Assembly: GCF_030409795.1 (NCBI RefSeq)
Contig: NZ_JAUFQN010000019.1
Span: 3,136,263-3,200,262, forward strand
Source: Flavobacterium paronense
Lineage (GTDB): Bacteria; Bacteroidota; Bacteroidia; Flavobacteriales; Flavobacteriaceae
Length of the DNA stretch: 64,000 nucleotides
Direction of reading: 5' to 3'
The translations under genes and the position numbers were made by a program. The notes beneath the pieces were generated by a model. It ran no database searches, was not told where the DNA came from, and worked only from the letters and a program-made list of their open reading frames with translations. The first letter of the stretch is position 1; each line of letters starts with the position of its first letter. This document shows, in pieces, positions 34,603 to 43,249 of the stretch.

Positions 34603-35610
34603 TTAACAATATTTTGCCATAAAAGTCTCAGCTTTTTCCACCATATTGTAACTCCCGCAAAAGAATGGTACACGTTGATGTAATTCTGTTGGTTGGATTT
34701 CCATAATTCTTCCGAAACCGTCTGAAGCTTTTCCACCAGCTTGTTCGGCTATAAAAGCCATTGGGTTGCATTCGTATAGTAAACGCAATTTTCCTTTCGG
34801 CGATTTTGAACTTGTCGGATAAATATAAATTCCACCTTTTATCATATTTCGGTGAATATCGGAAACCAAACTCCCAATATAGCGCGATGTATAAGGTCTG
34901 TCGCCTTCTTCGAGCTGACAATATTTTAAATAATCTTTTACGCCTTGCGGGAAATGCACATAGTTTCCTTCATTGATAGAATAAATGATGCCGTCTTTTG
35001 AGAATTGCATGTTTGGATGTGATAAATAAAATGTTCCAATGGCGGGATTCAAAGTAAAGCCATTTACACCATGACCTGTTGTATAAACCAACATCGTCGA
35101 AGTGCCATAAATTACATAACCTGCAGCTACTTGATTAGTACCAGGCTGCAAAAAATCTTCTAAAGTTACCGGACTTCCAACCGGAGTTACTCGTCTGTAA
35201 ACCGAAAAAATAGTTCCAACCGAAACATTCACATCAATATTAGAAGAACCATCCAATGGATCCATCAATACAACGTATTTGTTATTGTGACTTTTATCAG
35301 AGCCTGCAACTGTTATAAAATCGTCGCTTTCTTCTGAGGCAATTCCGCAAACAATTTCACGATTGATTAGCGTTTGAATAAAAATTTCATTGGCATACAC
35401 ATCTAGTTTTTGCTGATCTTCTCCTTGAATGTTTTGTTCACCTGCAGCCCCAACAATATCAACTAAACCGGCTTTATTTACTTTGTAGTTTACAACTTTG
35501 GCCGCAAGCCTAATTGAATTGATAATTCTTGATAATTCTCCGGAAGAATATTGAAATTCTTCTTGTTTTTCGATGATAAATTCACCTAATGTTTTGTTGC
35601 GTTCTTCCAT
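34603..35610 (-). CDS. fbp: Class 1 fructose-1,6-bisphosphatase
   Basis: Hydrolyses fructose 1,6-bisphosphate to fructose 6-phosphate, the committed step of gluconeogenesis. The 335 residues match class 1. Diagnostic motifs: [39 protein letters not shown] (metal site, about 112-131), [15 protein letters not shown] and, near the C-terminus, [23 protein letters not shown] single gene, convergent with the TerB-like gene and sharing its terminator. Confidence 0.97.
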   Translation of the reverse strand: MEERNKTLGEFIIEKQEEFQYSSGELSRIINSIRLAAKVVNYKVNKAGLVDIVGAAGEQNIQGEDQQKLDVYANEIFIQTLINREIVCGIASEESDDFITVAGSDKSHNNKYVVLMDPLDGSSNIDVNVSVGTIFSVYRRVTPVGSPVTLEDFLQPGTNQVAAGYVIYGTSTMLVYTTGHGVNGFTLNPAIGTFYLSHPNMQFSKDGIIYSINEGNYVHFPQGVKDYLKYCQLEEGDRPYTSRYIGSLVSDIHRNMIKGGIYIYPTSSKSPKGKLRLLYECNPMAFIAEQAGGKASDGFGRIMEIQPTELHQRVPFFCGSYNMVEKAETFMAKYC

Positions 35611-35692
35611 TACGAAATCGTTGTAGTTGTTCGTGCAAATATCGATAAATTTGGGAAAGAAAAAATCTATTTCGCTAAGAATTTAATAATTG

Positions 35693-35700
35693 TATTTTTG
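35693..35700 (+). promoter_or_regulatory. -7 element of the GNAT gene
   Basis: TATTTTTG, 17 nt before the ATG. TTTCG at 35670-35674 is a weak -33 candidate 18 bp upstream. Confidence 0.45.
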
Positions 35701-35717
35701 TTGAAAAATTAGCTCAA

Positions 35718-36191
35718 ATGAACATCCGAAAAGGGGAAAAAAAAGACATGAAAGCGGTTCTTGAACTCATTCAGGAATTAGCTATTTTTGAAAAAGAACC
35801 ACATGCTGTAGAGGTGACTGTTGCAGATTTGGAGAATGACGGTTTTGGTAAAGACCCTTTATTTTATACTTTCGTTGCTGAGATAAATAGCAACATAGTT
35901 GGAATTGCACTTTACTATTACCGCTATTCAACATGGAAAGGAAAAACAATACATTTAGAAGACTTGATTGTGAAAGAAGACATGCGTGGAAGTGGTGTTG
36001 GTTTTGAATTGTATACCAAAATTATCGAGCAAGGGAAAATTGACAAAGTGCGTCGGATTGAATGGGCAGTTTTGGATTGGAATATACCAGCAATAGAATT
36101 CTATCAGAAATCAGGAGCAAAAGTATTAGAAGATTGGCGTGTGGCGCAAATGGACGAAAACGGAATAAATGAATTTTTAAGTAAAAAATAG
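35718..36191 (+). CDS. GNAT family N-acetyltransferase
   Basis: A 157-residue acetyltransferase. Acetyl-CoA binding is shown by LEDLIVKEDMRGSGVGFELY (motif A, about 80-100), and IEWAVLDWNIPAIEFYQKSGA (motif B). The order resembles the diamine N-acetyltransferase (SSAT-like) branch: EDLxVxxxxRGxGxG with W-LDWN-AIxFY. Polyamine or amino-acid acetylation is possible but unproven. It is followed by a purine/pyrimidine repeat and then lysC, and is probably transcribed on its own. Confidence 0.9.
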   Translation: MNIRKGEKKDMKAVLELIQELAIFEKEPHAVEVTVADLENDGFGKDPLFYTFVAEINSNIVGIALYYYRYSTWKGKTIHLEDLIVKEDMRGSGVGFELYTKIIEQGKIDKVRRIEWAVLDWNIPAIEFYQKSGAKVLEDWRVAQMDENGINEFLSKK

Positions 36192-36272
36192 AAACAAGAA
36201 GCAAGAAGCAAGACCTCTTCGTTGAATTTACAAAAGTCTTTCTTCTTGGCTCTTTCTTCTTTCTTCTAAAAG
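36188..36272. repeat. Purine/pyrimidine inverted repeat between GNAT and lysC
   Basis: The left arm AAACAAGAAGCAAGAAGCAA can pair with the right arm TCTTTCTTCTTGGCTCTTTC (36237-36256). A 30-nt spacer holds CCTCTTCGTTGAATTTAC. The same design is seen at 22.97 kb. Confidence 0.65.
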
Positions 36273-36279
36273 TAGTAAA

Positions 36280-37533
36280 ATGAGAATATTCAAATTTGGT
36301 GGCGCATCCGTAAAAGACGCCGATGGAATTAAAAATGTATTCAGTGTATTAGAAAAAGTAGGTCACGAAGACACGCTTTTGGTAATTTCTGCTATGGGAA
36401 AAACTACGAATGCATTAGAATTGGTAATCAAAAATTATTTCGAAAAATCAAATGAATTGCATTCCTCATTGCAGGATGTTCGGAAATACCACAACCAAAT
36501 TTTATTAGATTTATTTGATGACGAATCGCATGATGTTTTTTACGCCGTAAACAGTCATTTCGCTGATTTGGAATACTTTTTACGCAGTAACAAATCTCCG
36601 AATTATAACTTTGTGTATGATCAAATTGTAAGCTACGGAGAAATAGTTTCTACAACTATTGTAAGCCATTATTTCAATCATGCCGGATTAAAAAACAACT
36701 GGATAGATGTTCGTAATTTCATTAAAACCAATAACAATTATCGTGATGCTGATTTAGATTGGGAAAAGACACAGCAGCTCATTTCAAAAGGCGTAAAGAA
36801 GAAAGCACTCAATATTACACAAGGATTTTTAGGTTCGGATGAAAATAATTTCACTACAACTTTAGGACGGGAAGGGTCTGATTATACAGCAGCTATTTTT
36901 GCATATTGCTTAAATGCCGAAAGTGTAACCATTTGGAAAGACGTTCCCGGAGTTTTGAATGCAGATCCGCGATATTTTGAAAATGCAATTTTGTTAAACC
37001 AAATTTCGTATCGCGAAGCCATTGAGTTGGCATTTTACGGCGCTTCTGTTATTCACCCAAAAACATTACAACCATTACAGAAAAAGGAAATTCCGTTATT
37101 TGTAAAGTCATTTTTAAACCCATTATTGCCTGGAACTAGCGTTTCTAAAGGGCAAGATTTGGAACCAAAAACACCATGTTTTATTGTTAAAAAAGACCAA
37201 TTGCTACTGTCACTTTCGTCAATAGATTTCTCTTTCATTATGGAAGAAAACATAAGTGAAATCTTTGCTTTGTTGCACCAATATAAAATTAAAACAAGCT
37301 TAATTCAAAATTCGGCTATCAGTTTTTCGGTTTGCCTTGAAGATAAATTTGGGAATTTCAACGAGCTGAAAAATATTCTTTCTAAAAAGTTCAAGATTTC
37401 TTATAACGAAAATGTCTCGTTATTTACTATCAGACATTTCAATAAAGAAGCAGCTGAAATGGTTGAAAAAGGCAAAACAGTTTTGCTGAAACAAATCTCA
37501 AGAGAAACAATGCAGATTGTGACTAAAGAGTAG
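36280..37533 (+). CDS. lysC: Aspartate kinase (monofunctional)
   Basis: Phosphorylates aspartate in the first step of the lysine, threonine and methionine pathway. The 417 residues begin with the kinase motif KFGGASVKDADGI and include QGFLGSDENNFTTTLGREGS (substrate and ATP site, about 182-201), then IWKDVPGVLNADPR. The C-terminal regulatory part (about 290-417) is shortened: one recognisable ACT-like region plus a weak second one, so feedback control may be altered. It is not fused to homoserine dehydrogenase. It works with asd at 16.4-17.4 kb. Confidence 0.93.
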   Translation: MRIFKFGGASVKDADGIKNVFSVLEKVGHEDTLLVISAMGKTTNALELVIKNYFEKSNELHSSLQDVRKYHNQILLDLFDDESHDVFYAVNSHFADLEYFLRSNKSPNYNFVYDQIVSYGEIVSTTIVSHYFNHAGLKNNWIDVRNFIKTNNNYRDADLDWEKTQQLISKGVKKKALNITQGFLGSDENNFTTTLGREGSDYTAAIFAYCLNAESVTIWKDVPGVLNADPRYFENAILLNQISYREAIELAFYGASVIHPKTLQPLQKKEIPLFVKSFLNPLLPGTSVSKGQDLEPKTPCFIVKKDQLLLSLSSIDFSFIMEENISEIFALLHQYKIKTSLIQNSAISFSVCLEDKFGNFNELKNILSKKFKISYNENVSLFTIRHFNKEAAEMVEKGKTVLLKQISRETMQIVTKE

Positions 37534-37573
37534 TTTTTTATACTCAAAACAGCTTTTTTACGTTATTATATGT

Positions 37574-40500
37574 ATGCTGAAAAAACTTTTTTTATTAGTT
37601 GTACTTGTTGGTTTTTCTAAGCTTTCTGCTCAGGAAATCAAGACTTTATACAGCAGTAAAAAAGTTGCCGTTTCAAACGATACTATCGAAATTGAAAAAG
37701 TAAGTATTAGTCCAAGTTTCTTTAAACTTCAAACTTCAGAAGGAAAAGAAATTGACAGCAGTTTTTACAAAATTGATTTCAAAAAAGGAAAATTAGTTTT
37801 TAAAAATAACTTTACTTCACAAGATAGCATAACGGTTCGTTACTTCAAATATCCTGAGCAGTTAACTAAAACCTACAGCATTTATGACCAAGACAGAGTA
37901 GTTGCTAATGACGGAGGTTTGTACAAGGTTAATCGCTCCATTAAAAAGTTTGTGCCGTTTGATGGTTTGAATACGTCAGGAAGCATCACACGTGGCGTTA
38001 CAATTGGCAACAATCAAAATGCTTCTGTAAGTTCTAATCTCGATTTACAAATCACTGGAAAAATTTCTGATAAAGTCTCACTTCGTGCTTCGATTCAAGA
38101 TTCCAATATTCCGCTACAAGACAATGGTTATTCGCAAAAGCTAGATGAATTTGATCAGATTTTCATCGAATTATTTACCGATAAGTGGAACATCCGCGCC
38201 GGCGATTTATTTCTCGAAAACCGCCAATCACGATTCCTAAATTTCAACAAAAAGGTACAAGGACTTTCAACTCATTTCACTTTTGGAGGCGAAGAAAATA
38301 AGACTGATGTTTTTGCTTCAGCAGCTTTGGTTCGAGGACAATATGCCAAAAGCGCATTCACTGGTCAAGAAGGAAATCAAGGGCCCTATAAGTTACGGGG
38401 GAATAATGGTGAATTGTATGTCTTAGTAATTTCAGGTTCAGAACGTGTTTATGTCAACGGGATTTTAAAAAAACGTGGTGAAAGCAACGATTATATTATC
38501 GATTATAATGCGGGAGAAATCACGTTTACCTCGCTATTTCCAATAACTTCCGAAATGCGAATCGTTATTGAATACCAATATTCAGATAGAAATTATACTC
38601 GTTTTGTGACGTATGGTGGCGTTAATCACGATGCAAAAAATTGGAGCTTAGGTGGTTATTTGTATTCAGAAAGCGATGTGAAAAATCAACCATTACAGCA
38701 AAACTTAACTGCTGAACAAGTAGCGATTTTGAGTAACGCTGGAGATAATATCAATTTAATGAATGCGCCATCAGCTTATTTGGATTCGTATTCAGAGAAT
38801 AAAATTTTATATAAAAAAATCACTGTTACAGGCGGTGAAGCTTTCGAATATTCGAATGATGCTACAGATGAATTATATAATGTAAAGTTCACGTTGGTTG
38901 GCAATAATCTCGGGAATTATATATTGACAAATTCATCAGCAATTGGCAAAATTTACCAATACATTGAACCTATTGCAGGCATTCCGCAAGGAAATTATGA
39001 ACCAATAACGCGATTGGTGGCACCAACAAAAATTCAGATTGCGACCGTTTTAGGCAAATACAATCCTAGTGAAAAAACTTCGATTGATTTTGAAGTTGGT
39101 GTGAGTAATAATGATTTGAATCTATTTTCGGCGAATGATGATAACAATAATAAAGGTCTTGCCGGAAAACTGAATTTCAAGCAACGTTTGTTTTCTAAAA
39201 AATGGCAGATTGATGCTTTTGGAAATTATCAATATGTGCAGGAAAATTTCAAAACTATCGAACGTTTGTTCAACATTGAATTTAACCGCGATTGGAATTT
39301 GACCACTTTGGAAGGCAATCAGAGTTTATTGATTAATGGTTTGGATTTCATTTTGCCCGAAAAAGGAAAGCTAACGTATCAGTTTGAAAAGTTGGATTTC
39401 TCCAAAAGTTTCTCGGGAAACCGTCATATTCTCAATGGATTGTTCAAACTTAACAACTGGAATATTCTTCAAAACAGCAGTTATCTAAAAAGTGACGGAA
39501 CTTATTCTAATTCAACCTTCATCAGAAACAATTCACAAGTCCGTTATAACTTCAAAAAGAATTGGATTGGCAGCAGTCTGCGATTGGAAAACAACAAAGA
39601 AAAAATAGTTGCAACACAGCAATTATCATCTTTAAGCCAACGATTTACAGAATATGGCGCTTTTGTTGGACGAGGCGACAGCACTAAAGTCTTTGTAGAA
39701 TTGGGTTATCTGCAACGTTTAAATGACAGTTTGCAAAACAGCTTTTTGCAAAAAGTCAACACCTCTCAATCGTATTATTTGAAATCGAAATTAATGCAGA
39801 CTAAGAAAAGCGATTTGTCTTTGTTTGTGAATTATAGAAACCTAAAATATGTTGATACTGCTCGAAAAAATGAACCTTCTCTGAATTCCAGATTGTTATA
39901 TAACGACAAATATTTTAACCAATTAATGCTTGTAACCACGGCTTATGAAACTACTTCGGGAACGATTGCCCAACAGGAATTTACTTATTTAGAAGTCGAA
40001 CCAGGGCAAGGTGTTTATACCTGGATTGACTACAACGGCAACGGAATACAAGAATTGGAAGAATTTGAAGTTGCTGCTTTTCCCGATCAGGCGAAATACG
40101 TTCGCGTGTTTTTACCGAATCAGATTTTTGTTAAAACACATCAAAATAAATTCTCTCAAGCCTTGACTTTAAATATGAGTCAATGGCAGAATTCAATTGG
40201 TTTCAAAAAAGTTTTGTCCCATTTTTATAACCAAACTTCTTTTTTAATCGAGCGAAAAATAGAACGGAACGGAGACAATTTCGATTTAAATCCGTTTTCA
40301 ACTTCCAACGATAATTTATTGGGATTGAACACCAGCTTCAGAAATAGTTTGTTTTACAATCGAGGCAAACAGAAGCATTCTGTAACCTATACATTCATCA
40401 ATAACCGAATAAAAAATCTACTTTCTGTAGGTTCACAGGAAAATATAAACAGCACGCACCAATTGCAATATGCACATTTGGTTGAAAAAACGTGGTTGTT

Positions 40501-40969
40501 TACTTTGGGCACTGAAACTTCAGAATCGGCTTTGACTTCTGAGAATTACAGCAGCAAAAATTATAAGGTAAATGGCTATCAAATCGGCCCGAAGATTTCT
40601 TATCTCTTTAATAAAAATGCGAGTTGGGATATTTTTTATGAATATCAAAATAAGAAAAATCAGATAGGCAATTCCGAAAAATTAGTACAAAACCGTTTCG
40701 GAACTTCGTTTTCATATGCTAGTGAAAAGAAAGTCACGATGAACGGAGAATTTTCTTTGTATCAAAATAAATTCGATGGCGATGCACAATCAGCTGTGGC
40801 ATTTCAGATGTTGGAAGGATTACAACCCGGAAAAAATATGACCTGGCGATTGTTGTTGCAAAAAAATCTAACACAGTTTTTAGACATCAACATTAACTAC
40901 CAAGGCAGAAAAACCGAAACAAGCCAAACAATACATACAGGAAATGTACAATTGAGAGCATATTTTTAA
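37574..40969 (+). CDS. Large outer-membrane beta-barrel protein, SprA-like N-terminus
   Basis: A 1131-residue exported protein: signal peptide MLKKLFLLVVLVGFSKLSAQ, then a beta-rich N region (about 20-110). A conserved block follows around residues 135-230 (GSITRGVTIGNNQN, LQITGKISDKVSLRASIQD, KLDEFDQIFIELF, RAGDLFLENRQSRFLNFNKK). The remainder has the alternating pattern of a large barrel, ending in an aromatic residue (LRAYF). The N block recalls, from memory only, the gliding and T9SS protein SprA, but the protein is less than half that size. I infer an outer-membrane channel or assembly factor; function unknown. It starts 40 nt after lysC. Confidence 0.75.
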   Translation: MLKKLFLLVVLVGFSKLSAQEIKTLYSSKKVAVSNDTIEIEKVSISPSFFKLQTSEGKEIDSSFYKIDFKKGKLVFKNNFTSQDSITVRYFKYPEQLTKTYSIYDQDRVVANDGGLYKVNRSIKKFVPFDGLNTSGSITRGVTIGNNQNASVSSNLDLQITGKISDKVSLRASIQDSNIPLQDNGYSQKLDEFDQIFIELFTDKWNIRAGDLFLENRQSRFLNFNKKVQGLSTHFTFGGEENKTDVFASAALVRGQYAKSAFTGQEGNQGPYKLRGNNGELYVLVISGSERVYVNGILKKRGESNDYIIDYNAGEITFTSLFPITSEMRIVIEYQYSDRNYTRFVTYGGVNHDAKNWSLGGYLYSESDVKNQPLQQNLTAEQVAILSNAGDNINLMNAPSAYLDSYSENKILYKKITVTGGEAFEYSNDATDELYNVKFTLVGNNLGNYILTNSSAIGKIYQYIEPIAGIPQGNYEPITRLVAPTKIQIATVLGKYNPSEKTSIDFEVGVSNNDLNLFSANDDNNNKGLAGKLNFKQRLFSKKWQIDAFGNYQYVQENFKTIERLFNIEFNRDWNLTTLEGNQSLLINGLDFILPEKGKLTYQFEKLDFSKSFSGNRHILNGLFKLNNWNILQNSSYLKSDGTYSNSTFIRNNSQVRYNFKKNWIGSSLRLENNKEKIVATQQLSSLSQRFTEYGAFVGRGDSTKVFVELGYLQRLNDSLQNSFLQKVNTSQSYYLKSKLMQTKKSDLSLFVNYRNLKYVDTARKNEPSLNSRLLYNDKYFNQLMLVTTAYETTSGTIAQQEFTYLEVEPGQGVYTWIDYNGNGIQELEEFEVAAFPDQAKYVRVFLPNQIFVKTHQNKFSQALTLNMSQWQNSIGFKKVLSHFYNQTSFLIERKIERNGDNFDLNPFSTSNDNLLGLNTSFRNSLFYNRGKQKHSVTYTFINNRIKNLLSVGSQENINSTHQLQYAHLVEKTWLFTLGTETSESALTSENYSSKNYKVNGYQIGPKISYLFNKNASWDIFYEYQNKKNQIGNSEKLVQNRFGTSFSYASEKKVTMNGEFSLYQNKFDGDAQSAVAFQMLEGLQPGKNMTWRLLLQKNLTQFLDININYQGRKTETSQTIHTGNVQLRAYF

Positions 40970-41035
40970 GCATATCATTTTTTTGTGTTAAAAAAAGTAT
41001 TAATTTTAATTTCAACAAACAAAAATTTTAAAGTC

Positions 41036-41695
41036 ATGAAGAAACTTATTTTATTATGCCTAGTATTTGTTTTCTCAAATACATTCTATGCCCAAACTGC
41101 AAAAGAAAAAGCAGCTAAAGCTAAAACCGAAAAGGCTGCAGCCAAAAAAGAAAAAGCAGCCGAAGCAAAAGCTAAAAAAGAAGCTGAGAAGGCTAAAAAA
41201 GAAGCCAAAAAAGATGCGACAGCAGCAAAAAAGGAAGTAAAAGGCAAAGCAGTTAAAACAGAAAAGAAAGCCAAAGATGCTCCAGAAAAAACGGCATCCA
41301 AAACAAAAAAAGACGGAACACCAGATAAGCGTTTTAAAGAAGCAGCAAAAGACGCACCTAAACTTAAAAAAGACGGGACAGTAGACAAACGCTATAAAGA
41401 CGCAACAAAAGAAGTCAAAACAACTAGTGCGTCAGCAACAGGCAAAGCTAAATCTGTAGAAGGAAAAACTAAAGCAACAACAAACAAAACAGCAGCAAAA
41501 GTTAAAAAAACAGCAGCTGAAGAAAAAGAAGATATGAAAGAAACGGCTACGTCAAAAGCAGCCGAAAAGAAAGTTAAGGATAAAGTAACCGGAACGTATA
41601 AAGGTAAAAAAGTGTTTACAGGTCCAAGAGGCGGTAAATATTACATCAATAAAAACGGCAATAAAACCTATATTGATAGAGACGGAGAAGAATAA
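41036..41695 (+). CDS. Lys/Ala-rich exported protein with basic adaptor-like C-terminus
   Basis: Starting at ATG 41036 gives 219 residues with a signal peptide (MKKLILLCLVFVFSNTFYAQ); the open frame to 40985 adds residues before the signal and is rejected. About 21-185 is low-complexity Lys/Ala/Glu, like histone H1, with two copies of a KKDGTxDKRxK unit. The last 33 residues (GKKVFTGPRGGKYYINKNGN, then KTYIDRDGEE) match the small GPRGGKYYxNxxGxK pattern of the PBCV-type basic adaptor domain. It would be a highly basic periplasmic or surface protein, perhaps binding polyanions. It sits 66 nt after the barrel gene and may share its transcript. Confidence 0.8.
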   Translation: MKKLILLCLVFVFSNTFYAQTAKEKAAKAKTEKAAAKKEKAAEAKAKKEAEKAKKEAKKDATAAKKEVKGKAVKTEKKAKDAPEKTASKTKKDGTPDKRFKEAAKDAPKLKKDGTVDKRYKDATKEVKTTSASATGKAKSVEGKTKATTNKTAAKVKKTAAEEKEDMKETATSKAAEKKVKDKVTGTYKGKKVFTGPRGGKYYINKNGNKTYIDRDGEE

Positions 41696-41720
41696 ACCCT
41701 TTAAGTTTCTTTAAAAAGCC

Positions 41721-41758
41721 AAACGCATTTTTCAATCATAGAAAAATGCGTTTTTTTT
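41721..41758 (+). terminator. Terminator after the Lys/Ala-rich gene
   Basis: A 13-bp perfect stem (AAACGCATTTTTC and complement) with a 7-nt loop, followed by eight T. Confidence 0.9.
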
Positions 41759-42045
41759 ATTCGAAAAATATCACTTTTCAGAATGTTCAAAAATGTTAAA
41801 ATTTTAGCGAAAGAAAATTCTTAACTACCTTTGTTTTAGGGGTTTTTCAAAGATTTGAATTTTTTAAACTACTGAAAATCAGTAAAATACAAAAACAACA
41901 ATACGAACATAAAAACACTGTAAATGTTAAAAACTAGAGCGTATTGTGAATAAGTTTGGCTTTCTTTTTACGATTCATTTGACAATCTTTGTAACATACA
42001 GATTGTAATAAAAAATCACCAAAAAAATAAAAAGACAAATTCAAA
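41759..42045 (+). promoter_or_regulatory. Leader/promoter region of nrdB
   Basis: This AT-rich stretch has no open frame of note. It contains the palindrome TACTGAAAATCAGTA (41870-41884) and a split inverted repeat, ACAATCT (41982-41988) with AGATTGT (42000-42006), just ahead of the nrdB ATG. No perfect -7 element was seen. The two symmetrical sites are candidates for regulator binding or a leader hairpin; ribonucleotide reductase genes are commonly regulated. Confidence 0.4.
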
Positions 42046-43023
42046 ATGGCTAACATCGAACCAATTTTACAAGAAAATAAAAATCGTTTTGTGATTTTCC
42101 CAATTAAACATCATGATATTTGGGATTGGTATAAAAAAATGGAAGCTAGTTTTTGGACTGCTGAAGAAATTGATTTGCACCAAGATTTGTCCGATTGGAA
42201 TAATAAGTTAAACAGCGATGAAAAGTATTTCGTCAAACACATTTTGGCTTTCTTCGCTGCTTCTGACGGAATTGTAAATGAGAACTTGGCCGAGAATTTT
42301 GTGAATGAAGTGCAATATCCGGAAGCTAAGTTTTTCTACGGTTTCCAAATCATGATGGAAAACATTCACAGCGAAACTTACTCGCTTTTGATTGATACTT
42401 ACGTAAAAGACGAAGCCGAAAAAGCACAGCTTTTCAATGCTTTAGAAGTTTTTCCGGCAATTAGAAAGAAAGCAGACTGGGCTTTAAAATGGATTGGTTC
42501 TGATTCGTTTGCCGAAAGATTAATCGCTTTTGCAGCCGTTGAAGGCATCTTTTTCTCAGGCGCATTTTGCTCAATTTACTGGTTGAAAAAACGCGGATTA
42601 ATGCCGGGCTTGACCTTCTCAAACGAATTAATTTCCCGCGATGAAGGCGTTCACTGCGATTTTGCGGTGCATTTGCACAACCACCATTTGGTAAACAAAG
42701 TATCAAAATCCAGAATTACAGAAATCATTACCGATGCTTTAGATATTGAACGTGAGTTTATTACCGAGTCACTTCCTGTAAGTTTGATTGGAATGAACGC
42801 AACGTTGATGACCCAATACTTAGAATTTGTTGCCGATAGATTGTTAGTAGAATTAGGATGTAAAAGAGTGTATAACTCAACCAATCCGTTTGATTTTATG
42901 GACATGATTTCATTACAAGGAAAAACCAATTTCTTTGAAAAACGAGTTGCCGAATACCAAAAAGCAGGTGTAATGAATACCGATTCAGAATCAGGAAAGA
43001 TTAGTTTCGACGCTGATTTTTAA
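42046..43023 (+). CDS. nrdB: Ribonucleotide reductase class Ia, beta subunit
   Basis: Supplies the di-iron/tyrosyl radical used by NrdA to make deoxyribonucleotides. The 325 residues contain the metal ligands in [14 protein letters not shown] (Asp/Glu of helix 1), [14 protein letters not shown] (Glu and His, about 104-117), [18 protein letters not shown] and [15 protein letters not shown] (Glu and His). It is followed by nrdA after 226 bp on the same strand; this is the aerobic reductase. The gap carries an inverted repeat and part of a dispersed repeat, so nrdA may be expressed through it or have a further start. Confidence 0.96.
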   Translation: MANIEPILQENKNRFVIFPIKHHDIWDWYKKMEASFWTAEEIDLHQDLSDWNNKLNSDEKYFVKHILAFFAASDGIVNENLAENFVNEVQYPEAKFFYGFQIMMENIHSETYSLLIDTYVKDEAEKAQLFNALEVFPAIRKKADWALKWIGSDSFAERLIAFAAVEGIFFSGAFCSIYWLKKRGLMPGLTFSNELISRDEGVHCDFAVHLHNHHLVNKVSKSRITEIITDALDIEREFITESLPVSLIGMNATLMTQYLEFVADRLLVELGCKRVYNSTNPFDFMDMISLQGKTNFFEKRVAEYQKAGVMNTDSESGKISFDADF

Positions 43024-43051
43024 TCTTACTTTGTTTCTGAATCATTCAAAA

Positions 43052-43116
43052 TTTGAACCATTAAGAGATTAAGAAAATTAAGCCTTAATGAAACTTAATT
43101 TCTTAATGGTTTCAAA
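43052..43116. repeat. Imperfect ~30-bp inverted repeat between nrdB and nrdA
   Basis: The left arm contains CCATTAAGAGATTAAG and the right arm CTTAATTTCTTAATGG. They form a long stem with a few mismatches around GCC. It could fold in the nrdBA transcript. Confidence 0.7.
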
Positions 43117-43123
43117 AAGATAA

Positions 43124-43150
43124 AACGGAAAGCTGGAAACAGCTCCTTAA
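43124..43150 (+). repeat. Tail fragment of the TAGCCC-family repeat (copy e)
   Basis: ACGGAAAGCTGGAAACAGCT matches the right end of copies b and c (GGATAGCGG-AATAGCTCC type). The left end is replaced by the inverted repeat at 43052-43116. Confidence 0.45.
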
Positions 43151-43249
43151 AAAGAAACTGAACTTTTTAATAAATCAGTACAAAGCAAAACCTTAACAAA
43201 TAACCAAAAGCAGCGAAGGGATTTTCTGTTTTTAAAAACTGACAAGCTT

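Noticed and set aside
37574..40969. TonB-dependent receptor
   Set aside because: No plug domain or TonB box seen in the N-terminal 250 residues.
41086..41388. 100-residue Ala/Ser/Phe-rich frame opposite the Lys/Ala-rich gene
   Set aside because: Reverse reading of Lys/Ala codons gives a stop-free frame by composition; no start context or homology-like pattern.
41979..42006. Sigma-70-like TTGACA box before nrdB
   Set aside because: No TATAAT at the right distance, and Bacteroidota use a different consensus; the symmetry is better explained as an inverted repeat.
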